A stretch of DNA of 64,000 bases from Erythrobacter sp. QSSC1-22B (GTDB taxonomy: Bacteria; Pseudomonadota; Alphaproteobacteria; Sphingomonadales; Sphingomonadaceae), in NCBI RefSeq assembly GCF_001678665.1, contig NZ_LZRP01000006.1, positions 186,001 to 250,000 of the forward strand, written 5' to 3'. The notes under the pieces are model-generated. The model was not told where the DNA came from and did not search any database. It saw only the letters and a list, made by a program, of their open reading frames with translations. This document shows positions 8,819 to 18,537 of the stretch, piece by piece. The position numbers were made by a program, and so were the translations under genes. Each line of letters opens with the position of its first letter. The first letter of the stretch is position 1.

Positions 8819-9655
8819 GGCTCTGTCAGAGCAAATGCACCGGGTGGTAAGGAGTGGCGGGTCAGGACGGTCCGATGCCCTGCCCAAAAAAGCCAGCCCG
8901 CCCGTTTCGCTACTTCAATTCGTCGCCGGAGGTGATCCGGCTGGTAGTGATGATGTACGTCCGCTTCCCGCTGTCGCTGCGCAATGTGGAAGACCTGCTG
9001 GCGGAGCGCGGCATCGACATCTGCCACGAGACGGTACGGCACTGGTGGAACAGGTTCGGCCCGCTGTTTGCTGCTGACATCCGCCGACAGCGGGTAAGCC
9101 GCATGCGAGGATTCCGCCAATGGCGTTAGCATCTCGACGAGGTCTACGTGAAGATCAACGGAAAGATGCATTACCTCTGGCGAGCGGTGGATCAGGAGTG
9201 CGAGGTGCTTGAGAGCTACGTCACGAAGACCCGGGACAAGGCCGCAGCGCTCAGATTCATGAAGAAGACGCTCAGGCGCCACGGTTCGCCCTCCATGATC
9301 ACCACCGATGGTCTGCGATCCTACAAGGCAGCGATGAGCAAGCTCGGCTGCGAGCAGAAGCAGGAGATTGGCCGTTGGGCCAACAATCGGGTTGAGAACT
9401 CACACCTGCCGTTCCGACGACGAGAGCGGGCGATGCTGCGCTTTCGACAGATGAGCGCGCTACAAAAGTTCGCCTCCGTTCATGCCAACGTCCACAATCA
9501 CTTCAACTCCGAACGTCACCTGATCGACCGAAAAACTTACAAGACCCGTCGCTCGGCCGCCCTGACCGAGTGGCAGAACCTTATGGTCTGAACCAGGCCG
9601 GGGAAGGGGATAGCCGCGCCGATCGGAGACAAGTTGCGATTAGATTGACAGCACC
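8819..9655 (+). mobile_element. IS6-family insertion sequence, about 837 bp
   Basis: Length and gene content fit IS6 elements. The outer ends are GGCTCTGTCA on the left and, as reverse complement, GGTGCTGTCA on the right: eight of ten bases match, and GG...CTGTCA agrees with the usual IS6 ends. The eight bases outside (CGGCAC side versus GTCCCGAG side) do not match, so no target duplication is visible. That fits deletion or recombination next to the element, and the right end lies inside a truncated MBL/rhodanese gene. The transposase carries a nonsense codon, so the copy is probably dead. Confidence 0.75.
8875..9591 (+). pseudogene. IS6-family transposase interrupted by an in-frame TAG
   Basis: The frame starts with MPCPKKPARPFRYFNSSPEV and holds the usual helix-turn-helix region (DICHETVRHWWNRFGP). 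The DDE catalytic residues are all visible: Asp in HLDEV, Asp in ITTDG, Glu in NRVENSH. At 9127-9129 a TAG stands where family members have TGG (W-H-L-D-E), and the frame is otherwise open on both sides. One base change therefore explains the inactivation. Restart at the ATG at 9148 would lose the first catalytic Asp. Confidence 0.85.
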
Positions 9656-10493
9656 GTCCCGAGGCATAGGCCATGGGTTCGCGGATATCGACAAGGTGGG
9701 TTGCGTTGCTTTCGCGCAATTGCGCCAGGCTCAGATTGCTCGGTCTTGCGATGCGGGGCGCCGGTGTGCCGCCTTCGAGATTGAGGCGTTCCATCAATCG
9801 GAAATACGGCGGCTGATAGTGATTTTCTGCCACCTTGAAGTCGATGAAAGCGTCCCGGCTTGCGAACTGGAGACGCGGATTGTTGGTGCGCTCGTGACCC
9901 ACGGTCGAGAATTCGCGTTCGGCCATGCCGGAGCCACAGACCGACCCTGCGCCATGCGCGGGATAGATGATGGTTTGGTCGCCAAGGGCCAGGATCTTGT
10001 GCAGCGAATCCCACAACAGGCCGGCTACCTCACGCTTGCGGTCGGGGTAGAAATCGGTGCGGCCGACATCGCCGACGAACAGGGCGTCGCCGGTAAAGAC
10101 GCCCACCGGACCCTTCGGATATTCGCGATCATGGAGCACGTAGGCCAAGTTGTCGTCGGTATGACCCGGCGTTTCCATCGCCTCGATCACGAGCTGGCCG
10201 ATTTCGAACCGATCGCCTTCGCGGGCGGTCTCGGCGTAAACCACCTCGCCCCCCGGATTGGGACCATGAAGAACCTTCGCACCGGTCCAGCCCGCCAGCA
10301 CGGGCGCGCCCGAGACCAGATCCTCGTTGCGGTGAGTTTCGAAGATGTGGGTGATCGCAAGGCCTTCGGCTCTCGCCTTCTCGACATAGATCTCGCAATC
10401 GCGCCGGGGATCGATGACCGCCGCCTGTCCTCCCGAACCGATCAGGTAGGACAGATGGGACAGTCCCGGGGTCTTGATTTTCTCAAGCAACAT
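9656..10493 (-). pseudogene. MBL-fold/rhodanese (CstB-like persulfide dioxygenase-sulfurtransferase), 3' end removed by IS6
   Basis: The gene encodes about 279 genuine residues: a metallo-beta-lactamase domain of the glyoxalase II/ETHE1 type. THRNEDLVSG replaces the usual THxHxDH, as in CstB-like proteins; METPGHTDD, FTGDALFVGDVGRTDF and YPAHGAGSVCG follow. Then comes the start of a rhodanese domain (THLVDIREPMAYASG). At 9655 the sequence passes into the IS6 end; about 40 foreign residues follow to a stop at 9537. The family normally runs to some 450 residues with the catalytic rhodanese Cys, which is lost here. The MBL half might still fold and act. The context of sulfide genes agrees with a persulfide role. 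Confidence 0.8.
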
Positions 10494-10669
10494 GGCGGCA
10501 TTCCCTTCGAACTGGAGTTTTCCTGTCGTGATTGAAGTGGATGAGGGGGCGCGGCGTTCCCACGTCCCCCTTATCGGTCAATTCACCTTGGTTGTCCGCA
10601 GACCTGCAATCCGCCTTGCATCGCCCGCGTAAACCGCTTCCATCACAGGGTGGCTGAGAACAGTGGGCA

Positions 10670-12492
10670 TCAGATCATGCCTCTGGGCATGTCGGCAGGC
10701 GGCACCGCTTCGGATCCGCCATTCATCGACAGCTCGTGAAACGCCCGGTTCTGCGAAAGGAACACCCGGCCGTTGAGTTCTTCGACGAAGGGCGTGCGCA
10801 ACAGGCGATCCATAACCGGCCCCTTGACCTCCGACAGGTGCAGGCCGATCCCCGCATCGCCCAGCCGGTGATTGATCGCCTCGATGCTCTCGAGGCCCGA
10901 TGCGTCGATTTCGTTCACGGCGCTGCACATCAGAATCACATGCCGGACCTCGGGCTGCTCTGCCACACGCTCGAGGACGTATTCCTCCAGCCAGCGCGCG
11001 TTGAGATAGGTCAGGCTTTCGTCGATGCGGATCGACAGCACATGGGGAACGGTGAAGACCTTGTGCCGCTCGACATTGCGGAAGTGCTCGGTCTCCGGGA
11101 CCCGCCCTACGATCGCCGCGTGCGGGCGGCTGGCGCGCCACAGATAGAGCAGCAGGCCGACTGCGACCCCCGCGATGACGCCCATCTCGACGCCGACGAG
11201 AAGCGTCACGACGATGGTTGCCATATGCGCCGCGAAATCCGCCTTGGAATAGCGCCACAGCAGTCGGGGTGTCTTGAGATCGACCAGGCTCAGCACGGCA
11301 ACGATAATCGTCGCTGCGAGCGTGGCGATGGGCAAAGAAAACAGCAGTGGCGTCAGGAACAGGGTCGCGAGCGCAATGCCCATTGCGGTGTAGGCCCCCG
11401 CCGCAGGGGTTTGCGCGCCGGCATCGAAATTGACAGCCGATCGCGCAAAGCCACCGGTGACCGGGTAGCCGCCCGAGAAAGCGCTGGCGATATTGGACGC
11501 GCCAAGTCCGATCAGTTCCTGGTCCGGGGCGATGCGTTGGCGGCGCTTGGCGGCGAGGGTCTGCGCGACGGAAACGCTCTCGACGAAGCCGATGATCGAA
11601 ATGAGCAGGGCCGGTACCCAAAGCTGCTCGATCAACGCCAGGTCGGTCGAGGGCAGCGCGAAGGGCGGGAGCCCCTGCGGTATCGCCCCGACGAGATTCA
11701 CGCCTCTCGCTCCGAGATCGAAGATGATGGCCGCCAGGATGGTGGCGGCCACGGCAATCACGGGGCCGCCCTTGGCACCGATGTCGGCTAGGCGAGGGGG
11801 GAGGCCAATGCGTACAAGCAACGGCTTGAGGCCCTTGCGCACCCAGAACAGAAACGCTGTTGCCGGGATGCCGACGGCCAGGGTCCAGAGATTGATCCCC
11901 CCGATCGAAGCCGCAAGCGAGCCGAGCATATCGGGCCAGTTGTCCCCGCCCGCGGAAGTGCCGAGAATATGCTTGATCTGGCTGGTCGCGATTAACAGTC
12001 CGCTTGCGGTGATGAAGCCGCTGATGACCGGGTGCGAGAGCAGATTGGCGAGGAAGCCGAGGCGCAACAGGCCGAGAATCGCGAGCATGACGCCGGACAG
12101 CGCCGCCAGCGTCATGGCCGCTTCCAGATACAGTTCCGTACCCTGCGCGGCCACTGCACCCGCCGCGCTGGCTGTCATCAGCGAAAGGACCGCGACCGGC
12201 CCGACCGCCAGCGTCCGGCTGGTGCCGAAGATGGCATAGGCGATCAGCGGCAGGATCGACGCGTAGAGCCCGACTACCGGCGGCAAGCCAGCCAGCAAGG
12301 CATAGGCAAGACTTTGCGGGATCAGCATGATCGTGACGATCACCGCGGCGACGAGATCACTGGTCAGTATCGAGGAATTGTAGCCCCGGCCCCATTCGAG
12401 GATCGGGAAATATTGGGCCAGGACGCCGCCGCGCGTGCCCTGTCCGGGTGCCAAGGCGCCCGTCGTTCCTTGCTCGGGGCCGCCAGCCGGCA

Positions 12493-12493
<1 letters not shown>
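10670..12493 (-). CDS. SulP family anion permease with STAS domain
   Basis: A 607-residue membrane protein. The SulP transmembrane core (12-14 helices) begins near residue 35 (VAAVIVTIMLIPQSLAYALLAGLPPVVGLY) and includes SIIGFVESVSVAQTLA. A C-terminal STAS domain follows (IRIDESLTYLNARWLEE; MCSAVNEIDASGLESIEAI). SulP proteins carry sulfate, bicarbonate or related anions; here the sulfur genes favour sulfate or another sulfur oxyanion. The ATG at 12493 overlaps the stop of the sulfide:quinone reductase gene as TGATG, so translational coupling is likely. Confidence 0.92.
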
Positions 12494-13725
<1,232 letters not shown>

Positions 13726-13748
13726 GGCAATCTCTCCGATTTGTTTGT

Positions 13749-14162
13749 CTATTCGCCCATTCGATCGCGCAGACCCGATAGATCGTACCCGGCTTCGCGC
13801 GCGCGGGCGAGGCGTTCATCGACCGCGAGGTGTTCGGGATTGGCCAGGGCGTCCAGCGTGATCGAGCGGGTGCCTGTCCGGCAGTAGGCCAGTACCTTGC
13901 CGGCCGCTTCTTCGCGGACTTTGCGAAAGGCGGAGACGGCGCCGCCGGGAAATTCCCCGCCCGCCACCGGAATAAAATGAAATTCGATGCCCGCTTCCCG
14001 CGCGGCATCGCGCATCAGCTCGGCACTCGGTTGATCGGGGTCTTCCAGGTCGGGCCGGTTGCAGATGAGCGTGCTGAATCCCTGATCGGAGAGATGCTGC
14101 GTCTCCTCAGGTGCTATTTGCGGCGCGACCGCAAAGGTTTTGGATACGTGTTTGACGGCCAT
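13749..14162 (-). CDS. TIGR01244 family sulfur transferase / DSP-like phosphatase (Blh N-domain type)
   Basis: A 137-residue protein of the beta-lactamase-hydrolase-associated phosphatase family. The P-loop AYCRTGTRSI (C-x5-R, Cys about residue 95) is that of dual-specificity phosphatases and is thought to act in sulfur transfer. The opening reads KTFAVAPQIAPEE and GFSTLICNRPDLED. In other bacteria this domain is fused to the ETHE1-like MBL domain in the bifunctional protein Blh, controlled by BigR. Here the two parts are separate genes in one operon. The stop-start overlap with the next upstream gene is TGATG. Confidence 0.88.
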   Translation of the reverse strand: MAVKHVSKTFAVAPQIAPEETQHLSDQGFSTLICNRPDLEDPDQPSAELMRDAAREAGIEFHFIPVAGGEFPGGAVSAFRKVREEAAGKVLAYCRTGTRSITLDALANPEHLAVDERLARAREAGYDLSGLRDRMGE

Positions 14163-14581
14163 CAACTCTGCCTTTCGATCAGCTGGACGAGGCCCATGCC
14201 TGCCAGCATCGCCACGACGAAAATCGCGGCGGCTGTCGGCTCGATCACCAGTGCGGCGATCCCGGGTCCGGGACACAGCCCGGCAACACCCCAGCCGATG
14301 CCGAACAAGGCGGAACCGCCGATGAGACGCGGCGTCAGGTCGGAGCGATCGGGGAGGAAGAACTTCTCGGCAAAGAGCGGTTGATCCATCCGCGCTACGA
14401 ACCGCCAGGCTATCGCCATCACGAACGCAGCGCTGCCCATCACGAAGGCGAGGGTGGGATCCCAGCTGCCGAATATATCGAGAAAGCCACGCACCCGGGC
14501 AGGGTCGGTCATCCCTCCCAGTGCCAGTCCGGCACCGAAAATCGTACCGGAGACGAGGGGCCAGAACATGCGCGCGTTCAT
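14162..14581 (-). CDS. YeeE/YedE family protein, C-terminal half type (DUF6691)
   Basis: A 139-residue protein with about four transmembrane segments and the motif GLALGGMTDPARVRGFLD near residue 20, together with GWGVAGLCPGPGIA, whose Cys is conserved. Proteins of this kind pair with the partner encoded just upstream to form a YeeE/YedE transporter for thiosulfate or other sulfur species. The start at 14581 overlaps the end of that partner by four bases. Found typically next to SQR, Blh and BigR genes. Confidence 0.88.
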   Translation of the reverse strand: MNARMFWPLVSGTIFGAGLALGGMTDPARVRGFLDIFGSWDPTLAFVMGSAAFVMAIAWRFVARMDQPLFAEKFFLPDRSDLTPRLIGGSALFGIGWGVAGLCPGPGIAALVIEPTAAAIFVVAMLAGMGLVQLIERQS

Positions 14582-15027
14582 CGCAGCACTTCCAGGCCCA
14601 TGGCATTCATGGCTGCGACGGTGGCTATCCCCGCTGCCATGAAGGTGATCGTCGCGACCAGCGAGCGGGCCGATAGACGACTGACGCCGCAAACGCCGTG
14701 TCCGCTGGTGCAACCGCTGCCTAGCCGCGTTCCGATGCCGACCAGCAGTCCGGCGATCACGAGCGGAACGGGCCCGGCAAAGCTCGCTTCAAGGCCTCCC
14801 GTCATGATGGTGACAAGGAGCGCACCCAGCGGCAGGCCGATCACGAATGCCCAAGCACCAATGCGGGATATGCCGCTTCCGCCCAACCCGACCGCCTTGG
14901 CGGCAAGGCCGGAAACCCCGGCGATCCGGCCGGAACCGAGCAACATGATTGCTGCTGCGAGGCCGATCAGTAGGCCGCCCGCCAAACCGGCGAGTGGCGC
15001 GGCGTCTGGAAATCCGGGTAGGCTCAT
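14578..15027 (-). CDS. YeeE/YedE family protein, N-terminal half type
   Basis: A 149-residue membrane protein with four or five hydrophobic segments and the motif GTRLGSGCTSGHGVCGVSRLSARS. Its cysteines match the sulfur-handling Cys of the YeeE fold, in which thiosulfate is passed along a cysteine path. With the gene at 14162-14581 it makes one complete transporter from two half-size proteins. It overlaps the preceding MBL gene by four bases, so the whole minus-strand operon is translationally linked. Confidence 0.9.
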   Translation of the reverse strand: MSLPGFPDAAPLAGLAGGLLIGLAAAIMLLGSGRIAGVSGLAAKAVGLGGSGISRIGAWAFVIGLPLGALLVTIMTGGLEASFAGPVPLVIAGLLVGIGTRLGSGCTSGHGVCGVSRLSARSLVATITFMAAGIATVAAMNAMGLEVLR

Positions 15028-15953
15028 ACCGCGTTGACCGGAATTTTGATGTAGCTGACGCCATTGTCTTCAGGATCGGGCAAGCGTCCACCACGGATGT
15101 TCACCTGCACCGAGGGCATGATCAGATTGGGCATGGCGAGGGTCTTGTCGCGGCTGGTTCGCATCTCGACGAACTCGTCCTCGGTCACGCCGTCCTTGAC
15201 GTGAACATTGCTTTCGCGCTGCTGCCCGACAGTCGTTTCCCACGCGTAATCGTCGCGCCCCGGGGCCTTGTAGTCGTGGCACAGGAACAAGCGGGTTTCG
15301 TTCGGAAGCGAGAGCAGCCGACGGATCGACCGGAACAGTTGATGCGCGTCACCGCCCGGGAAATCGGCCCGGGCGGTGCCGAAATCGGGCATGAAGATCG
15401 TATCGCCGACGAAAGCGGCATCGCCGATGACGAAGGCCATGTCGGCCGGAGTATGGCCGGGGACGTGCAGGGCGATGCTTTCGAGCTCGCCAAGACGGAA
15501 GGTCTCACCGTCGTCGAACAGTTTGTCGAACTGGGATCCGTCGCGCTCGAAATCGGTGCCGGCGTTGAATAACTTACCGAATACTTCCTGGACGCGGATG
15601 ATGCCGCGCCCGATGGCGAGCTTTCCGCCTAGCTTTTCCTGCAGGTAGGGCGCTGCCGAAATATGGTCGGCATGTGCATGGGTCTCGATCAGCCACGTTA
15701 CTTTCAGATTTTTCGAAGTGATATATTCGATAATCCGGTCGGCCGAGCCATTCGAGGTGCGCCCGGACGCCGCTTCGAAATCGAGAACCGAATCGATTAT
15801 GGCGGCTTCGTGCGTTTTGGGGTCGTGCGCGACGTAGGAAACCGTATTGGTCGCTTCGTCGAAGAAGCCCGCAATTGAGGGGCGAAGGCATCTGTCGTGC
15901 CGCGCCCGATCGATCTGAGCCGAAGCCTGGCCTAGCGGTTGGTCTTCCTGCAT
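15024..15953 (-). CDS. MBL-fold persulfide dioxygenase-like protein (ETHE1/Blh type)
   Basis: A 309-residue metallo-hydrolase. The metal motif THAHADHISAAPYLQ lies near residue 95, then HVPGHTPADMAFVIGD, FVGDTIFMPDFGTARADFPGG and LFLCHDY. All belong to the ETHE1-like group that oxidises glutathione persulfide to sulfite. The C-terminal 80 residues (DDYAWETTVGQQRESNVHVK... LPDPEDNGVSYIKIPVN) are typical of bacterial Blh proteins. The start MQEDQPLGQ at 15953 is chosen because the frame further upstream covers the divergent promoter region. First gene of the sulfide operon. Confidence 0.92.
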   Translation of the reverse strand: MQEDQPLGQASAQIDRARHDRCLRPSIAGFFDEATNTVSYVAHDPKTHEAAIIDSVLDFEAASGRTSNGSADRIIEYITSKNLKVTWLIETHAHADHISAAPYLQEKLGGKLAIGRGIIRVQEVFGKLFNAGTDFERDGSQFDKLFDDGETFRLGELESIALHVPGHTPADMAFVIGDAAFVGDTIFMPDFGTARADFPGGDAHQLFRSIRRLLSLPNETRLFLCHDYKAPGRDDYAWETTVGQQRESNVHVKDGVTEDEFVEMRTSRDKTLAMPNLIMPSVQVNIRGGRLPDPEDNGVSYIKIPVNAV

Positions 15954-15973
15954 GTCACGGTCCTTAAGTCGAT

Positions 15974-16019
15974 TACATAAAGTGATTATATGTATTGCAT
16001 TCCCGATATCAAGTGATAT
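15974..16019. promoter_or_regulatory. Divergent promoter/operator with two inverted repeats
   Basis: In the gap between the divergent MBL and peroxiredoxin genes lie TACATA-N9-TATGTA (15974-15994) and ATATCA-AG-TGATAT (16006-16019), both perfect inverted repeats in AT-rich DNA. The word AAGTGAT occurs in both, 31 bp apart (15980 and 16011), about three helix turns. The ArsR-family regulator encoded at 16698 is the natural candidate to bind. Related BigR/SqrR regulators bind AT-rich palindromes at sulfide operons. Confidence 0.6.
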
Positions 16020-16029
16020 GCGGATGGTC

Positions 16030-16701
16030 ATGGACTCGAACACAATTAATGGTTTTGCCCAAAAGACGGCGCCTTGCGCTGGCTTACGCATCGGGGATGC
16101 CGCTCCCGATTTTACTGCCCGAAGCACCACGGGCGATGTCCGGCTGTCGGAATATCGCGGCCGTTGGCTGGTCCTTTTTTCCCACCCGGCCGACTTCACC
16201 CCGGTTTGCACCACCGAGTTCGTTGCGCTCGCCCGCGAAGCCGATGAGTTTGAGCGGCGGGGCTGCGGGTTGATGGCCCTTTCGGTCGACAGCCTGTTTT
16301 CCCATTTCGCATGGCTCCGTATGATCCGCGACCGGTTCGATGTTGAAGTCCGGTTTCCGATTTTGGAAGATCCGACCCTTGTGATCGCTATGGCCTATGG
16401 GATGGTTAGGCCCGAGGATCACGACAGTTCCGCCGTCCGCACGACATTCTTCATCGATCCCGAGGGCAAGATCCGAGCGATGGCATGCTATCCCGCTAAC
16501 GTCGGACGATCGATACCGGAAATGCTGCGGACGCTCGATGCGCTTCAGGCGGTCGACGAAGGACCCGTCCTCGCCCCTGCAAATTGGCTGCCGGGGCAGA
16601 ATCTGCTGCGCCAGCCCACTGCGAAGCTGGACGATGTCTTCGCCGCAAAGGACCAGTCGGATTGGTTCCTCCGCGAGGTGAAGGGACGACCGCGGACATG
16701 A
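16030..16701 (+). CDS. Peroxiredoxin (AhpC/TSA family, Prx6-like)
   Basis: About 223 residues. The peroxidatic Cys lies in HPADFTPVCTTEFVALA. Partner residues are visible in RTTFFIDPEGKIRAM. The long C-terminal part ending GQNLL and the general order fit the 1-Cys/Prx6-type group, which reduces peroxides with thiol donors. The start is uncertain: in-frame ATGs at 16018, 16024 and 16030; 16018 lies inside the palindrome, so 16030 is preferred. Divergent to the sulfide operon and joined to the ArsR gene by an ATGA overlap. It may deal with peroxides or persulfides formed in sulfide oxidation. Confidence 0.9.
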   Translation: MDSNTINGFAQKTAPCAGLRIGDAAPDFTARSTTGDVRLSEYRGRWLVLFSHPADFTPVCTTEFVALAREADEFERRGCGLMALSVDSLFSHFAWLRMIRDRFDVEVRFPILEDPTLVIAMAYGMVRPEDHDSSAVRTTFFIDPEGKIRAMACYPANVGRSIPEMLRTLDALQAVDEGPVLAPANWLPGQNLLRQPTAKLDDVFAAKDQSDWFLREVKGRPRT

Positions 16702-17036
16702 GCGAAGAGACTATTGTCGAGGCGCTGAAAGCCGCCGCTCATCCGGTCCGGTTCCGGATCCTGCGCGCCCTCTCCGGGAAAGAACGCAATGTCGGCGAGA
16801 TCGATGCAGTGGCGCAGATCGGACAGCCCACGCTATCGCAACAACTCGCCGTTTTGCGCAACACCGGCCTGGTTCAGACCCGCAAGGAGGCCAAGCTTGT
16901 CTTCTATAGGCTCGACGAAGAGAAAATCGCCGAACTGTCGGCTACTCTGGGCGGACTGGTCGGCCTGGAAGCCGAGGGAGGTTCCTCGGCGCGGCGACCT
17001 GCTTCCGGAGTTGCCAGTTTCGCCCGGCTGACCTGA
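16698..17036 (+). CDS. ArsR/SmtB family regulator, cysteine-free
   Basis: A 112-residue winged-helix protein: ALKAAAHPVRFRILRAL, GQPTLSQQLAVLRNTGLVQTRKEAKLVFYRLDEEKI. The recognition helix and wing are clear. Sulfide-responsive relatives (BigR, SqrR) sense persulfide through two cysteines, but this protein contains no cysteine at all, and no His/Asp metal cluster is obvious. It overlaps the peroxiredoxin gene by four bases and lies beside the sulfide cluster, so it probably binds the divergent operator. What it senses is not visible. The C-terminal 20 residues are low complexity. Confidence 0.88.
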   Translation: MSEETIVEALKAAAHPVRFRILRALSGKERNVGEIDAVAQIGQPTLSQQLAVLRNTGLVQTRKEAKLVFYRLDEEKIAELSATLGGLVGLEAEGGSSARRPASGVASFARLT

Positions 17037-17301
17037 CGAAGATGTTCCTCGCATCGAGCGGATTGCAAATACGTCGGCCTTCCGATGTGCGTTGGATGAG
17101 CGTTCGCCGACCCAGGAGCGTGTCTCTGGGGCGAAATTCGCCCCTTGCTGTCAGACTTGTACGTTGAAGCGCAAAACCAAACCTAGTTGAGCCATTCATC
17201 AAACAGGAAGGTCCGGATCGATCGCCCTCTCACCCTTCCCGTCATCCGAACCGCGAACCATGCGATCAGCTTTACTTCCTTTCCCAGAATAGGATCGATC
17301 G

Positions 17302-17838
17302 ATGCAGATGTTCAGAAGCGGGGCCATTCTCGTTGCATTGTTGGCAACCCCGACGTTGGCCCAGACCCAGCCTCGGCTCGTGCCCGGTTTTGGAACCTAT
17401 TTCGACATTCCCGAACCATTCGAAAAACTTGATCCGCAGCTGCGCTACAAGGTGGTGTTCGATGTGGCGCAGGCCGCGCGCAAACCGGGCGAAGTGCACC
17501 AGGGGCTGGAACGGGTAGCGCGCATGGTCAATCTTCTGGGTCGCCACGGTGGCACTGTGCATCCTGGCGATATCGTTGTGACGTTGCACGGATCCGCCGC
17601 AAAGACCGCACTGACGGCGGCGGCGTTCGCCGAGCGATTCGATGGAGAAACCAACCCGAACGCCGAACTGATCCGGCAACTGAGCCTGGCCGGAGTGAGT
17701 GTCCGGCTCTGCGGGCAATCTATGGCTGCCAACGGGTTTGCGCGCGGCGAGGTGAACCCGGATGTGCAGATTGACATCTCGGCGATCACGACGCTCGCGA
17801 CTCTGCAATTGCAAGGCAACGCGGTCATTCAGGACTGA
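17302..17838 (+). CDS. Periplasmic DsrE-like sulfur protein
   Basis: A 178-residue protein with a signal peptide (MQMFRSGAILVALLATPTLA). The mature part has the DsrE/DsrF fold pattern: FDVAQAARKPGEVHQGLERVARMVNLL, IVVTLHGSAAKTALT, and VRLCGQSMAANG with the single conserved Cys that carries persulfide in this family. A start at the ATG at 17308 (M3) is also possible. The 265-bp gap before it holds no recognised gene. Position beside the sulfide cluster supports a role in periplasmic sulfur carriage. Confidence 0.88.
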   Translation: MQMFRSGAILVALLATPTLAQTQPRLVPGFGTYFDIPEPFEKLDPQLRYKVVFDVAQAARKPGEVHQGLERVARMVNLLGRHGGTVHPGDIVVTLHGSAAKTALTAAAFAERFDGETNPNAELIRQLSLAGVSVRLCGQSMAANGFARGEVNPDVQIDISAITTLATLQLQGNAVIQD

Positions 17839-17912
17839 AGCGTCAAAACCGATGCGTTCGCGCCAGCGCCGCCCCGCATCTCCCTACCTTTTGCTCCGGG
17901 TTTCAAGATATC

Positions 17913-18083
17913 ATGGGCGACGATGATCATGTCTATGACGAGGAAACCGGCGAGTGGATGCTCACGGCGAAACTGGTCGAGCGCAAAGCCGCCGGCGATA
18001 GGGTCGAGGTGCGCGAGACGATGAATACCGCCATTCGGCTTCCGAATGCCTCCAGGTACGAGTTCCGGAACATTCCGGAGTGA
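17913..18083 (+). CDS. Small acidic hypothetical protein
   Basis: An ATG at 17913 opens a 56-codon frame ending TGA at 18083. The protein begins MGDDDHVYDEETGEWML and is rich in acidic residues early and mixed later (RKAAGDRVEVRETMNTAIRL). No signal peptide or membrane segment. I do not recognise the family. It stands alone between the DsrE gene and the receiver gene, with a weak upstream purine stretch. Confidence 0.4.
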   Translation: MGDDDHVYDEETGEWMLTAKLVERKAAGDRVEVRETMNTAIRLPNASRYEFRNIPE

Positions 18084-18134
18084 TCCTCCGAAGAATCTGG
18101 GCCACTTTGTCAGCGCAACACATGGGGAATCACA

Positions 18135-18485
18135 ATGTCTCACGCGCTGATCATCGACGACAACATGGTCGTAAGCCGCGCCATTCAGGACCAGTTGACT
18201 GCCTGCGGCTTCGATAGCTTCGATCATGCTTGGAGCGAGCGGCAGGCACTCGACGCCGCCGAACGGTGCAATCCCGATCTCATCGTCGTCGGCGATCACA
18301 TCGTGAGTGGCTCGCCTCTTGAGCTCGCCCGTCAACTCGCGACCCGAACCGATGCCGCGATACTCGCGATCACTGCCGACAGCTATTCCTTCGGACGGTC
18401 CCTGCCCGCCAACGCGCAAATCGATGGCCCCTACCCGCTGAGCGAACTCCAGGAGGCGATCGTGTCGGCCGGGGCCGACATATGA
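18135..18485 (+). CDS. Stand-alone receiver-like protein with atypical active site
   Basis: A 116-residue protein with the CheY-like start ALIIDDN (acidic pair Asp8-Asp9). The phosphoacceptor strand reads PDLIVVGDHIV: the position normally held by Asp is Gly53, with Asp54 one residue later. The invariant Lys of the final strand (KPF) is replaced in GPYPLSEL. No output domain. Thus phosphorylation, if any, would be unusual; a phosphate-independent protein-interaction role is possible. The following pcm gene begins 52 bp downstream. Confidence 0.8.
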   Translation: MSHALIIDDNMVVSRAIQDQLTACGFDSFDHAWSERQALDAAERCNPDLIVVGDHIVSGSPLELARQLATRTDAAILAITADSYSFGRSLPANAQIDGPYPLSELQEAIVSAGADI

Positions 18486-18537
18486 CGATTTCCGAAAGAC
18501 CAGCATCAGGAGCGAGGCTGGCCAGAAGGTTACCTGC

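Noticed and set aside
9148-9591. Separate short transposase starting at the ATG at 9148
   Set aside because: It would lack the first catalytic Asp; it is the second half of the IS6 transposase behind a TAG.
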